Assembly: GCA_008973525.1 (NCBI GenBank)
Contig: WACJ01000516.1
Coordinates: forward strand, 806,001-870,000
Origin: Stenopsyche tienmushanensis
Taxonomy: Eukaryota; Arthropoda; Insecta; Trichoptera; Stenopsychidae
Length of the DNA stretch: 64,000 bases
Reading direction: 5' to 3'
Shown: positions 13,366 through 25,407 of the stretch, piece by piece
How positions within the stretch are numbered: the first letter of the stretch is position 1
Layout: each line of letters begins with the position of its first letter
Program-made: the position numbers and the translations under genes
The notes under the pieces: generated by a model
Databases searched by the model: none
What the model was told of the DNA's origin: nothing
Seen by the model: only the letters and a program-made list of their open reading frames with translations

Positions 13366-14343
13366 AACTCAAATCTTTTTTTGTGCGATTTCGAAGTTAT
13401 GCGGTTTTTTTAAAGCCATTTTTTTTATTTTCATAAAGAATGCGTATCGAGATCATTTGGATAAAAAGAGGAAATAAATCAACAACACTAACCGAAATAT
13501 GGAAAAAAATATATAATTTCGGACTGTGTAAATCATATTGCATCTGCAATCGCTAAATTACGACCACTTCCTTTATTCTGGTAGATTTTTGAAAAAAATT
13601 ATTTCGTTTTTTTTACATTTTTCCAATAAAGTGACCAGTAAGTGACGCGGCAACTTGACCGGTCTCTTAAAACATTTTTCTTGAAACTACTTTTTTCAAC
13701 ACGGTTGACTCATATCAAATTGGGTACGAATCTTTTTTATATAACCCTCTATTATTCCTACCAGATTTATGTCAACATTTATATTTTAACTATTTAAAAA
13801 AAATTAAAACTGTGACAAAATAAGGTCAAAAAAATATTTTTGAGTTAGGAACTATAGCTATAGTATCTTTACAAATTATGAATTGTATTTCTGGAAAGAG
13901 AAAATCTACACAAAACAATAATGACATTGACACTGGGTATACTATTTCTTCCGAAGAAGAGAGCGATTTTGAATCATATCGAAAATCGCAATGAAAATTA
14001 TCATACAGCGATGATAGTTTGTAATTAAAATAATTAGTATTTCTCTAGTGGATGTCTGGCATTTCAAATGCCAGATGTCAAACATCCTTAAAATTTTACC
14101 AATGATGCAAAACGTCGTTTAAATGTTACTATAAATGTTTTTTTAATTGCCTTATTGTTTTCCTGTTTTTTTTCATTCACTTTTTTTATGCGATTTTGGA
14201 TATATTTTATATAACTGTTTCAAAGTTATGCGGTTTTTAAAACGCATCTTCACTTTTCTATTATATTCATAGCTTTTTTTATGCGATTTCATTTTTTCCG
14301 ATTTTTCGCGGAACGCATCTATCGCACAAAAAAGGTTTAATTA
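13366..14343 (+). mobile_element. TA-flanked DNA element, copy B (about 980 bp)
   Basis: Begins after TA (13364-13365) with AACTCAAATCTTTTTTTGTG and CGATTTCGAAGTTATGCGG. Ends near 14343 with CGGAACGCATCTATCGCAC followed by AAAAAAGGTTTAA. The interior shares long stretches with copy A in reverse orientation (AATAATGACATTGACACTG; ATCATACAGCGATGATAGTT) and with copy C in the same orientation. Motifs such as TTATGCGG and GAACGCATC recur near the right end, as subterminal repeats of a DNA transposon would. Confidence 0.72.
13878..13994 (+). CDS. Small conserved reading frame inside TA-flanked element copy B
   Basis: A 38-residue frame beginning MNCISGKRKSTQNNND and continuing through YTISSEEESDFESYRKSQ to TGA. 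It aligns without gaps to the first 38 residues of the frame in copy A; copy A reads on for ten more residues where copy B has TGA. The conservation points to a common ancestral coding segment. Function and expression are unknown. Confidence 0.33.
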   Translation: MNCISGKRKSTQNNNDIDTGYTISSEEESDFESYRKSQ

Positions 14344-14344
14344 T

Positions 14345-15807
14345 ATAATATATTAAAAAAAAATGTTGTTTTTTCTTATTGCTTTTCATGTATAAGGAAA
14401 TCAACATATGGATTTTATATAAAAAATGTAGTCCATAATGAGTTATTTGATAACTAATCTCCTGTTTTTGTAATCGAATAGCTGCGTCGATAATGAAAAC
14501 ATCACTTCACTTCCAAATACCATAATTTTTACGGTAATCGAAACCTAATTAGTTCAAAATTATACAAAAATTCTGTAAAATAGTATTCAATGTGAAAAAA
14601 AATCTGACAGTTGGCTACTCCATGTCTCATATTGGTCTCTTTGTACGTAAATAGTTGATTTACTTATACTCAATCAATAAATGTATTGAATTGTTTTATA
14701 GATAAAAATGGATATAAAAATTAGCATATTAAGAATTACTAATAATCCATCCAATAAATCATTTATATAACCTGTTATTCCTTTGATTTTAGCCTTACTG
14801 AATCAATTTTGTTTTAAAAAATCCAAGAAATTAAATACTATTATAAAGTAAATTATTGTTCAAGTTTGAATAAAAATCCTTTTGTATACTTTATACCCTC
14901 TCAGCATATTACTGAAAATTAAACGTCCTTAAATTCAACTTAACAAATTAATCTCCGCAGAAAAGAACTTTTGTTAGTTTCTTTGGGCTAGATTAGTTGA
15001 CACTGAAAGATTTGTTGGATCAAACTTTATTTTTACCTGAAATTTATACTTAGCGATTTGTTAAAGAAGACCACGAAAAATAAATGGCGTTCCTCTGCTT
15101 CTTCCACTGCTGGAACTTAATCCGTCCATTAATCTCTCCGATTGGGACAATCGCCACCAAGTCCTCCGCAAAATATTATGGTGGTTTTGTCCAAATATCG
15201 ATCGGATATTGTCAACAACCGCCATTATAAATGCGTCTCTTGTTTTGAACCCACAAACGCCAAACAAAGCCTCTCCAATTACAATATCACACTATTGATC
15301 TGGACTTTCGAGCGAAGCCTACAATGCTGACTTAATTAATTACATCCATTAATTGAAGTGGTCATCGTTTTGTAAAGCGTTTGAAATTACACGCATTATT
15401 CATACGAATGCCAAGATTTATTCTGAAATATGGATGTAATCCAGGGTATTCTTGAACGAGCATCCAACATAGTCCAATGGGAGCAACAGCCGGAGCATTT
15501 TTTCAAGGTGAAGGAATACTTTATCTTGAGAGATTTTCTAGAAATAAGCTTGATTGATATGTGCGACCTTGGAGATGCTTGTAAATTTGAGTGTGAATAA
15601 TTGTGTACTTTGCTTCCCTTATGCCCCTTTAATTTTCTCGGATAAGACCCTCGCTTGTAGGTTTGAATTTTGCCAACATATATTTTAGATCTTTGGGATG
15701 TTTTAAATTCATATTTTCTCCGTGTTAATAAAGAATACAAGTCCTAACTATAAAAATGTGCATTATAAACCAGAACGGCAGATCCAAATCCAATATTATA
15801 AGTAGAA
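14345..15807. other. Receptor intron DNA, no supported gene
   Basis: AT-rich intron sequence. The longest frame is 114 codons on the minus strand (15396-15740). It is rich in Lys, Arg and Ser, has no recognisable domain and no obvious exon boundaries, so it is not called as a gene. Confidence 0.55.
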
Positions 15808-16205
15808 CCCAAAATGATGATGACATTGACACTGGGTATATTATTTCTTCCGAAGAAAAGAGCGCTTTTGTATCATATCGAAAATAATCATACGGCGATG
15901 ATAGTTTGTAATTAAAATAATTAGTATTTCTCTAGTGGATGTCAGACATCCTTAAAATTTTACCAATGATGCAAAAAGTCCTTTAAATGTTACCAAAAAT
16001 GTTATTTTTTAATTGCCTTATAGTTTTCCTGTTTTTTTATTATTATAACTTTTTTTGTGCGATTTTGGATGTATTTTATATAGCTATTTCAAAGTTATGC
16101 GGTTTTTAAAATCCATGGAACGCATCTTTACTTTTTCTATGTCATAGTTTTTTTTTGTGCGATTTTCCGCGGAACGCATCTACCGCACAAAAAAAGGTTT
16201 AAGTG
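15808..16205 (+). mobile_element. TA-flanked DNA element, copy C (5'-truncated)
   Basis: The right half of the element only. It starts within the conserved frame (ATGACATTGACACTGGGTAT) and ends CGCACAAAAAAAGGTTTAAGTG followed by TA (16206-16207). The conserved frame is present as a damaged remnant (DIDTGYIISSEEKSAF) ending in an early stop. It has the same orientation as copy B, 1.5 kb away, and matches it closely over the last 300 bases. Confidence 0.7.
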
Positions 16206-16207
16206 TA

Positions 16208-17650
16208 TATTAATATATTATAAAAAGTCATTTAATATAAAACCGATTTAAATAAATATGGAATGTTAAAATATCAAATATATAATATTAAGAAGAGGAA
16301 ACAATGTATGAGCTTTGATTTAACATGGCTTTAAATGTTCATATTTATATGTTTTTAAAAATGTGTTTTACCAGCCACAATCTCTTATTAATTTGAACCC
16401 GAGATGATTGAGTTACAAGTTCGACCGTTTAATTACGAGACTGCCTACAGGCAATTAAGATTGCTATTTAATATCGGTAATGATTTAATTTTTAGATCAA
16501 ATTTTCTTATCGCCCATGTATTCTCACTGTTGCAAAACGGAAGAAAAACAGACGACATATTTATAAGAAAAAACATATTTATAATTACATTAATATAATT
16601 GAATTAAGAAGGGGAATGTATATTTATGGTTTACAAAGTTTTTATACCCAATACGTATAAAAATAAACGCACGCGTTTGTATTAATATGTTTTTTATATT
16701 AATGTACTTTTTTATATTTTGACTACAAAAAGCTTTTGCTGTTTATTGTGATCATATGTTTTGTTATTGTTTATGGTGCAGCCACTTAAAGTGGCGCCTA
16801 CAAATCATGTTCCACACCCCGCCCAAACAATTGGAGGCAATAAATATGGAAGGACATAAAATCTTTATTGTATTTTTATACGAATAATGTATTTTGGACC
16901 TACCGTTGGCAATATGGAAAGATTTAAAAATTAATATCGCGAAAGCAATATAAAATCGCTTAAAAATTTTAGGAGTCCACGGACGTTTATCGTCGTCGAA
17001 GTTTTTTAATTAACCCCAATTGTCCAGGAAAACTTAAGGCAAGTTATTAGGTTCGATCGACCTGTATATTGACTGCCTTGTGCAAATATATACTCAGCAA
17101 AAGGGCTTATAAGGCGGGGAGTATGCAAGCAAATTGTTTCCTCGAGAGCCTTCGCTGCCTTGGTGGCGCTAATAGGGCCAAAGTCTCGAATATAATGGAT
17201 TTTATGGATTTCGGAATCTCGCCCCGGGGAAGAATTGCGAACCTACTAAAAAGCAATTTAAATATCTGCTCTGACCTGAAATTCTCACAACTTTTACAAA
17301 TCTTCGTCGTTTGGGGGCTTTAAGAATATTTTGCTTAACAAGAAGAGACCGAGTAAAGTTATTAAAAATTGTTAATAGTGAAATTCATTTAAAAGACGAG
17401 TTGTTTAATGAGTAGATAATTTTTTTATTCAAGGTTTACTTATTTCTTCTTCGGTTGAGGATCATCATATTCTAAATCCACTACGATTTATTATACAAAA
17501 CTATTAATAAGATGAAATAATTTTGCAACATACCAAGCATAAATGCTATTAACTAGTTTTCATTATAAATTATATCAATTCTAAGACATTGTAGCATGGA
17601 TGAATTATTATTCCTATGCAATTGCGCTGTTAATCTGTGCAGATTTAATT
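16208..17650. other. Receptor intron DNA, no supported gene
   Basis: Includes a moderately GC-richer patch at about 16940-17310 with an 84-codon plus-strand frame (17069-17323) that I do not recognise. No transposon ends were seen. Confidence 0.55.
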
Positions 17651-17654
17651 CGCT

Positions 17655-17792
17655 AGATTAACAGTGACATCTTTCGTCTCTCTTAAAGTACCATGTATCA
17701 TTTTATCAGCGACGCGCAGGAGGAGGGAGTCGGGTAGCCTTGGCTGCGGGAGGACATCCTTCCCGCAGCCAGATCTCCTTCTAGTGTTCATT
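17655..17792 (+). repeat. Dispersed repeat with a GC-rich hairpin, copy 1
   Basis: Contains GGCTGCGGGA, a short loop (GGACATCCT) and TCCCGCAGCC, a perfect 10-bp inverted repeat at about 17742-17771. Two separate stretches recur in inverted orientation at 49925-50230: the AACAGTGACATCTT motif and the AGTCG..TAGCCTTGGCTGCGGGA motif, in the same order. This marks a dispersed repeat, possibly a solo LTR or non-coding transposon, of unknown class. Confidence 0.55.
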
Positions 17793-18791
17793 CATTCTCA
17801 GAAGGATTGAAATTCAATGATTATGTCAGTATTTTCTTAATAATGTATGATTTACTTGTAGAGTTAAGCTATTGAGTAAAAAATATCACAATATATTTTC
17901 AATAATATTATATAAACATCTTACATGCGATATACCAAAACCTACTTATCACGCTTTGGTATATTTAATTATATGAGCGTTCCCATGGAAACATTACAAG
18001 CAACACAAGACGCGTTTAAGGATTAATATTTTTTCTTGGTTTTATTTCAAATTCGACTTCATTCTGAGCCCAATAAGTGTATACCTGTTGCACCTGCTAT
18101 CTTACAGCTTTGGATTTCCATCCACTTGGGATGAATAAACATAAAAATATAATTCATGCGAAATATTCTCAATAAAATATTTACGTTCAAATAATGAAAA
18201 ATAAATTTTAATGATATTACATTGTGTGATAACCATAATAAAAAATATTTATTTGAGGCTTAATCATAAGTGTTATTAATATTAATAATTAATATTACCA
18301 TATATTCAAATTTAAACGATTTGTTGACCACTGCGTTATATAAAAGCATATTTCATTAAACATTAGGGGAGGAAAAACGAAGGACTGTATTGTCTACTAA
18401 ATTATATATTATAACTTCGACCATCGCTTTACGCTGGTTGAGAATTGTTTTAAAGCTGCGATTTTAATTAAAATTTTATGTTGAGTGTTTTGTAGACAAA
18501 TCGATCGAATCAATAATAGCGAATGGTTTTAAGCGAGTGAATGGGATAAAGGCAATATCTGATACTGAATCTCTAAATATGTTTACATTCAATTAAGGCG
18601 GCTGCGAGCGAACTATGCCGTGATATGTTGACTTTAATATGGATATTGTAAGAGAAAATTAATTTCGAAGAAAATATAGCCTGCTTTCGTAATTCTGAAT
18701 TGTAAAAATCATCCAGGGCAAAAATTCTATAAGTACATGATTTGAACAAATATCTGAAAAGACATCATCGTTTTATGTTATGGTGACATAT
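17793..18791. other. Receptor intron DNA, no supported gene
   Basis: AT-rich sequence between the hairpin repeat and the hAT relic. No open frame above 60 codons and no recognised repeat. Confidence 0.6.
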
Positions 18792-20030
18792 CAGATGTAC
18801 CCAGACAAAAGGACGTTTTTATACATGAAATTAATTTATTTATAACTTATTAAAATATTTATATAAAGAGGTACTTCATTCGTTGATGAAAATCGTAAAT
18901 TACATCAAATCTGGAGCTCTTAACACCCGCCTGTTTAGAAAGTTGTGCAAAGACATTAATTCTGATCACGATGTTATTCTTTTTTACGCTGAAGTACGCT
19001 GCTTGTCAAAATAAAGTGTTGTGAATCGTGTCTAAATTGAAAGATGAAATCGAGTTGTTCCTGGAAGTGCAAGAGAAACATGACATTTTGATAAAATTTA
19101 TCGACAAATCTTGGCTGAAAAGAGTAGCATATCTTACAGATATATTAGAACAGCAAAATAGGCTTAGCCTGGAACATAAGGGAAAGGAAACGAATTTTAT
19201 CGCATGTTACGATAATCTCAGGGCATTTTTATCAAAGCTGCAAAACTGGCTAAAATAAATTCTACAGTATGCTAGATGAATCTGAATGCGAAATGAATTA
19301 AAATTTTAAGGATGAAATTTCTGGGCTTCACGAATTCCTTGAAAATGAACTTCAGCGTTACTTCCCTGAAAGAAAAATAAACTACATTGATAAGAAATCC
19401 ATTTTTGCTACCCTTGAATTAACCACCAATCCCAATGAATTACAAGATGACTTCTTGGATTTGCGGAATGATTCCTCGGCACGTAACATGTTTAATGAAA
19501 AATTGCTTACACGATGCTGGTGTGGTATGTATCATTTGTACCTAAATGTGATGATGCTTGCCTTTCGAGTTGTAGTTCCATTGTGACTACATATTTCTGG
19601 AAGAGTAGATTTTCAATTCTTCTTCGTTTAAAAAATAGAAATAATTTAAATTTTGAAAATGACATGAGGTTGGCGTTGATAAAAACTCACCCACAAATTT
19701 TGAGACTGGTTAATAACATGCGATTTTAAACATCGCATTAGATTAACTATTTTTTTTTTCCTTCACCATAAATGCCCCAGAAGTTTTTAGTTGCCGTAGT
19801 CGCCGAATTTTTTAATTAAATTCGTGCAGCAACAACGAAAAAGTAGTTTGCTTAGAACAAAGCCTTCCATTGTCAATAGGGGTTGTTTTTGTAATTTTTT
19901 GCTTAAGACACACCCTTCAGCCGTTAACCAAATACTAACAAAAGAAAGACGTGCAATCTGATTGAGAGATGAAACACAACTGAAGATCAAAGTTACTCAT
20001 TAAAAAACGCCCTTTTGTCTGGGTACCCGT
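18792..20030 (+). mobile_element. hAT element with degenerate transposase and inverted ends
   Basis: The left end contains GTACCCAGACAAAAGGACG (about 18797-18815). The right end has the inverted counterpart CGCCCTTTTGTCTGGGTACC (about 20009-20028), and the similarity goes on into CGTTTTTA. Between them lies a decayed hAT transposase (18886-19729). The 8-bp target duplication is not clear, so the outer borders are uncertain by a few bases. At about 1.24 kb it is far shorter than an autonomous element, so the N-terminal BED finger and first catalytic block were lost before or after insertion. Confidence 0.75.
18886..19729 (+). pseudogene. hAT transposase C-terminal half, ZBED5-like family (pseudogene)
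   Basis: Reading across two frames and several stops gives, in order: a KIVNYIKSGALNTRLFRKLC block, FYAEVRCLSK (family form HTEVRWLSKG), LKDEIELFLEVQEKHD, WLKRVAYLTDILEQQNRLSL, and then, after a shift, a degenerate dimerisation region ending SIVTTYFWKSRFSILLRLK and ENDMRLALIKTHPQIL. These are the hallmark blocks of the hAT transposases related to vertebrate ZBED5 and SCAND3-like genes, including the C-terminal hATC dimerisation segment. The cleanest open piece is 19028-19258 (76 codons). Premature stops and frameshifts show it is dead. Confidence 0.85.
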
Positions 20031-21733
20031 AATATATTCGCTATGAAAAACTATGTACATAAAAATGGTTGACAATAATCTCATTAAAGAGATTGCTAAA
20101 AGCCACCTCAAGTCATAATACTTTTAATCTAACATTTTTTTTGTTTAGTGATTTAAAGAAGCTTCTGAATTTTTCTCATTATGGATAAAATATGTTCTTA
20201 GTAAATGATATTAAAAGCAAACGTCTATAAAATGTATTTGTTGATTCTTGATTGATAAATTTATATTGACTGCTTAATATACAATATCGTAATATTTATG
20301 TCCAACAAAATTATAACAAAGCTAAGAAGCATTAATGAAAATCTGTTATGACTTGTGATGCTTTTTGCTCAAGTTCGATTAGTGACGTTGGGGATTGGAA
20401 TATGGAATTATATTATTAATTCATAATTTACTTTAACCAACCGACACTATTGATTATAAATCTGTCGTTTTCCTATAAATCGCAACCCAAAGGACTAAAA
20501 TTGAAAAGGATACATCATTTTCAATATTTTTTATAATGATATATGATCTATTTTTTATTCTTAAATTAAAAAAAATCCTTTAAATAAATACGTATAATAT
20601 TTTGCATCAATTCAATACAAATTTAATTAGGAATAGCGCTATAAGAGCTCGTCATGCATTTTGCTGAATACTTATTTGAAATTCTGATACATCTATGACG
20701 TGGAGTGTATTTCTGAAACACTAAATAATTCATCTCATATCATATGCACAGAATCAAAGAACTCCTAGCATAAGCGTAAGTTGCTCAATATATATGTACA
20801 TATGAAAGAATAGAAAAGCGATCAACTCTTAAGAATAACGTTAATATATTTCAGAGATAGGTAAGTCGTTCAGCAGACAGGTGAAGTTCAGGTCAGCACA
20901 GTTTCATGGCTCCTGAGAGACTTGTTATCGAGTAAGCTCTTACAGGGGAGGCGATGGTTCAATTTATAACCGCAGTGGTCCAATCTTCGGAAATGAATAA
21001 CAGCCTCCACGTCTGCATAAATTTCTTTCGGAAAAATAAAAACAAAAGGCACATTTCGTTGTTTGCCCATATTGATCTTTTATTTGCCCGTATAGAGCAT
21101 AATTTTTCGCAGGACAAAATAAACAATGCTTACGCTTTTATTCGAAAAATACGAGTAAATATTCATGTTTTAATCATAAAAGGCTTCCGCTGGAAGGCGC
21201 TCATTGGAGCGTCGATATTGCCACATTTTTTCCGATGTATTGTTTCATCGCTGGAAATTTCGCGATTCGATTTCAATTCGCCAAACAAAAGACTAAAACA
21301 GTCAACTACCGCTTGTAATGAACGATAATGATTATGAGTGAATTATTTTTGCAAAATTTTGCGATATTCTACGTGTTAAATTTAACTCTGCGCAGGAACT
21401 ATCCGTTGGGATATTTCAATACTTCTCGATCAAATATTCTCAGTTGAGCGCTAATAAAAGTGCAATAAAACCTTTAACGTGAATTTTATATCAAGATTAT
21501 CGATTTATAAGTCTGAATATTGCATTAAATTATATCTGCAATAGCACAAATATGTTCAATGCGAAAATAGCAATATATTGAAGTTCATAATACAAATATA
21601 ATAAAAACAAGAAACTAGTATTTTCAAATAAAATTTACTTTTCTGAAGTTATCAAGAATATCAATATTGTTAATCTTATGTTTCGTCCCAGATTTAGCCT
21701 AATTTCCTGGTTGAAAAACATAAATATTTAGAT
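20031..21733. other. Receptor intron DNA, one long unassigned frame
   Basis: Holds the longest plus-strand frame in the window, 124 codons at 20954-21328 (begins MVQFITAVVQSSEMN, ends TTACNER). It lies in a moderately GC-richer patch and is overlapped by a 60-codon minus-strand frame. No domain, signal peptide or exon boundary supports it. It could be chance or a decayed gene. Confidence 0.45.
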
Positions 21734-21840
21734 CACTCAAACCTCTTTTTGTGCGATTTCGAAGTTATGCTGTTTTTTTGCACTTTTTTAAAATTTCATA
21801 ACGAGTAAGCATCGAGAGTTTTTGAATAAAATAAAAAAAA
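21734..21840 (+). mobile_element. TA-element end fragment, copy D
   Basis: CACTCAAACCTCTTTTTGTG followed by CGATTTCGAAGTTATGC matches the left end of copy B and the inverted right end of copy A. Similarity continues weakly to about 21840 (ATTTCATAACGAGTAAGCAT). The other end is missing, so this is a terminal fragment. Confidence 0.65.
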
Positions 21841-22255
21841 AATTAGCTTTAAATGCCAACGACTTACCAGTGAGTTTTTTCGTAGAAAATAAATATTTTT
21901 AAATACCTAAACTATTATGCTGGGGACACATATTGGTGACACTTAAAATATTTTTATTGATAAACTGAAATAACCCTGAATAAATTACCAATTTTAATAT
22001 CGTGAATACAATATTAACAATCCTGAATAAAAAATGCTCAAAATCCGTAAATGATCCCGCAGGATAGCACGTGGTACATATACATATGCTAGTTCCCATA
22101 AGTCGCCCTTAAGCAATAAAATATATAAGCCAAAAGCTTTTTACGCAATTTTTAAGATTTAAATCTAAATTTGGTAGCAGTTTAAAAGCTTAAACATAAA
22201 TCCATTATCCCTAGAAAAGTTTCTTATAGAGATTGCTTATATTTGAAAACGGTTA

Positions 22256-22300
22256 TCTTCTTCTTAATGTGCTATAATCCGTTATCGGTCGTAGGCAATC
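22256..22300 (-). repeat. Probable 3' end of a non-LTR retroposon (minus orientation)
   Basis: ATCTTCTTCTTAATGTGC, then CCGTTATCGG and GTAGGCAATC, resembles a 3' tail common in insect genomes, in which a GATTGCC...CGGA...GCACATTAAGAAGAAGA sequence marks the end of an RTE-like retroposon. The resemblance is from memory of the family. A 12-bp inverted repeat (TATAGAGATTGC, about 22225-22236, and its complement near 22295-22306) brackets it. Confidence 0.4.
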
Positions 22301-22307
22301 TCTATAG

Positions 22308-23230
22308 AAAACCGCTAAGGAAAGGATTCTTCAGTGGTGATTTCCCATTTCTCTTCCATAAGAGGTAAAGTAAGGATTGTTTGAATATAAATTATTATTT
22401 TAGGTAGGAAAACATATATTGTATGAATGAGTAGCGAAATTATTATTTTATCTAAATGATATTTTGATTATTGTTGCAAATTTTATCATTCAATCATACG
22501 TGTCCCTACACGACTTTATTAATCGTATTAATATTTACATTTTTAGATCCAGAATATCAGAGTAAACCCGGATCGAGACGGTTGACTGGAAATATCAAGA
22601 GTTCTAATCTCCTAAATTTGGATGATGCACGGTGATTTTAATTGATCCAGGATCTTGGTCAGTTAAAATGGTTATGGTACGTTGAAAAAATAAAATAAAT
22701 CGATTTGAAAGCATTGAATATATCCCTAGATCAAACTTTTTATAGCAATCATCCAAGATTTTATATGCTGATAAATATATTATATTACTGTTCATACAAT
22801 ATTTGCATATCGATTAGAAGTTTCGAAAGCTCTAAGGATAAGAATTAGTTAAGGTTAAAATATCTTTATTTAGTGTTGTTTTCGAGATATTTAATTAAAA
22901 TCCTCTAAACCATTGTACCATTATTCATTATCAAATAATTTCAGATCAAATCCGATCCATTTCAGTAAACTTAAAGTCAAGTCAAAAGCTAAATCCTCTT
23001 GTTTTTGAGCGAACGCATTAATTATTACTGTTAAATAGCTGCCCTCAAAAAACTGTCACTGAAATATTATAATTGCTCAACTCAATTAAGGAACTCTAAG
23101 CAAAAACTTTGGGTAAATTCGTTCCCAAGATACACATTTATCTCAAAGTTTAACTTCAAACGTTAGCTAAATAATGAAGGTCATTATTCAAAAATAAGAG
23201 GGTTGACAAAAATATGTATTTGAAGCTCAC
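22308..23230. other. Receptor intron DNA adjoining the TM5 exon
   Basis: AT-rich intron beginning, on the minus strand, with the GTGAGC donor at 23230. Nothing else was recognised. Confidence 0.65.
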
Positions 23231-23429
23231 CTGGGGTGGTTGGCAGCCAGGCCGGTGCGCAAGCAGCAGGACCCAGGCCAGACCGCTGTCTTGCCAAAAG
23301 CCTCACTGTTAGGGCATATGTTAAAAGCATCACTCCCAAAGGAATGTAAAAAGACACTATCGATCCAATCAGCTTGTAGAGAGGATCTGGTATTTGACAG
23401 GTGCCTCCTATGACGACCGACTCCACATC
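23231..23429 (-). CDS. 5-HT2A: 5-HT2-type serotonin receptor, exon for extracellular loop 2, TM5 and start of loop 3
   Basis: Internal exon of 199 nt with acceptor TTCTTGTTTGTTGCAG and donor CAG|GTGAGC. It starts in phase 0, matching the end of the exon at 29236-29468, and ends in phase 1. The peptide begins DVESVVIGGTCQIPDPLYKL: the second extracellular loop, with the Cys that normally pairs with the Cys at the top of TM3. TM5 follows as IGSIVSFYIPLGVMLLTYAL with the conserved Pro (FYIPLG), then TVRLLARQR, the start of the third intracellular loop, and a Gly/Ala/Pro-rich end. TCQIPDPLYKLIGSIV and LLTYALTVRLLARQR are diagnostic of insect 5-HT2 receptors. The exon is clearly GC-richer than its introns. 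Confidence 0.95.
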
Positions 23430-25407
23430 CTGCAACAAACAAGAATATTTCAAGCGATTACTTTAGCCATACACACCGTATGTTTATGATATAATATAAA
23501 AATCTTATACTTTGTCGTCTTGAAACTTTCATTTATTTACAACAGCAAATGCATTCATATTATTATACTAACTGGAAATTGTTCCACTCTTTTGTTTGCT
23601 TACATTAGACAGATTATTAACGCCACATGTTTATGATGTGAAGTCTCCCCCATCCTTAATGGAAACACCCATTTTATTTTCCTTTTTTCGATATAATAAA
23701 AAAGCGTATTTATGAAAGATACGAATTTGTGTGACAAAACACTTTCACGAATCGTCAATAGAGGTAAAAAGTTGAACATCCTCCATCGGAGCCTCGGGAT
23801 AGTTTTTACTCCGTCACGTACCCTTAAAGTAGAAATGTGGATTTTCCGTGTCTGAAAAAACACCATCATTTTTTATCTGGCACACTTAAGAATGAATCAC
23901 TGAGAAAAAATAGGAAAACCTCTTTGGGTTCCTCTTTTTTTCGACGCATTCGTTTCTCGAAAAATTCATCTCAATCATACATTTGGACCACAAAGGGAGC
24001 TTGAAGCGCTGCGAAACTGTTATTATGTAAAGATCGCTTCGATTCAACATTTTCACGTGAAAATTTATTTTAATTGAATATCACTAATTGGGCCATCTTC
24101 AATTTTGTCTAAACGTATTCCATTATGCTCATCAAGATTGTTGAGCAGAATATAGAGGCTTTCTCTCGTCTCTTCCTATGAATCCGGCAGATCTAATTAG
24201 ATATCAGACTATATCACCCAATAAAAATGAGACAATAAACTAAGTCCGACTCCAATTAAGATCCTTATTCCGTTACAGTCGACAAAAGTAATTATATCCA
24301 AAGGAAAACAGAATTTATAGAACAACGGTCAGTATATTTTGTACACATACAAATACGAAAAAGAGATTATCCTACCTATCAATATTCAATTAAATCTTCT
24401 ATTATTTACTATACTGCATAATTTATGTATAGGTCAATTGAATCGCTTTAATAATCTAGATTTATATTGGCTATTCACATCGTTTTGAAATTATATGTGA
24501 ATATAATTTTATGAAAAGCTTTTCAAGGCAAATTAATATATCCAAACGGTATTTATATTACCAAATATTATGCGTAACTCACTCATAATATATATCTAAT
24601 GGAGCAGTTTTCCACGAAATGGTCATTAATTTAGGTTGATCTAATATGAAACGGTACATTTTTATAGTGTGCCAAAATTAGCAATAATATTGATCTACAT
24701 TTAAAACATAAATAGTCAATGTATTTCTGATATATCCATATTTTATAAATGGCATGACCTTATGGCTCGAAATCAATACTCCGATCCTTTATGTGTTATA
24801 TAAAGCAAATAATAAAATATTTTTTTAAATAAATTGCTTTGATATATTTAATACCACATTTCAACGAGAGCAACATTTTATGAATCCAGGTTAACTGTAT
24901 TAATAATGTAAAACTTTCAACTCTTTTCCAATTTAATTTCAATTATCTCGAGACACTATAGAAAATATTTTGCAATTTTTCAACAAATTAGTCGTATCGT
25001 AAAAAACTCGAATGATTTATCGATATATAAAATTGCACCATTTTGCTGTACATTTTTTTACAGATCTGTCAATGTTCAAGCATTTGCGATGACAGCAAGC
25101 CATTATAAAATGCATAAACTTCATCAAAATGAAAACGAGTATTTTAATCCCTAACTGAGCGTGCACGATTGACAGATTTTATATATGCAATATGAACGTC
25201 AAAAGCATGCTGCTTTATTGATATAAATTTAATTTAAAAAATCACATAATATCCTTCTTATAAAGACAAATATCGTCATTCGTATTCTATTAATAGTGAA
25301 GTATTTTTACAGGGAAATCCATGCACGCAAATAAGCATTTTTCCCGACGGTTGAGATTGATATTTTTATGTGGTTATTTTCCAATATTTTCCACGTGCGG
25401 TTATATT
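23430..25407. other. Receptor intron DNA (5.8-kb intron, proximal part)
   Basis: Begins with the polypyrimidine tract and AG of the TM5 exon acceptor. A minus-strand frame at 23600-23869 (89 codons) shows no motif. A patch around 23900-24250 is slightly GC-richer. No transposon ends were seen before the Tigger relic. Confidence 0.65.

Noticed and set aside
15396..15740. 114-codon basic minus-strand frame as a gene
   Set aside because: No domain, no exon boundaries and a composition expected from its surroundings.
23227..23442. Second minus-strand frame (71 codons) over the TM5 exon
   Set aside because: It is an out-of-frame shadow of the receptor exon and has no motif of its own.
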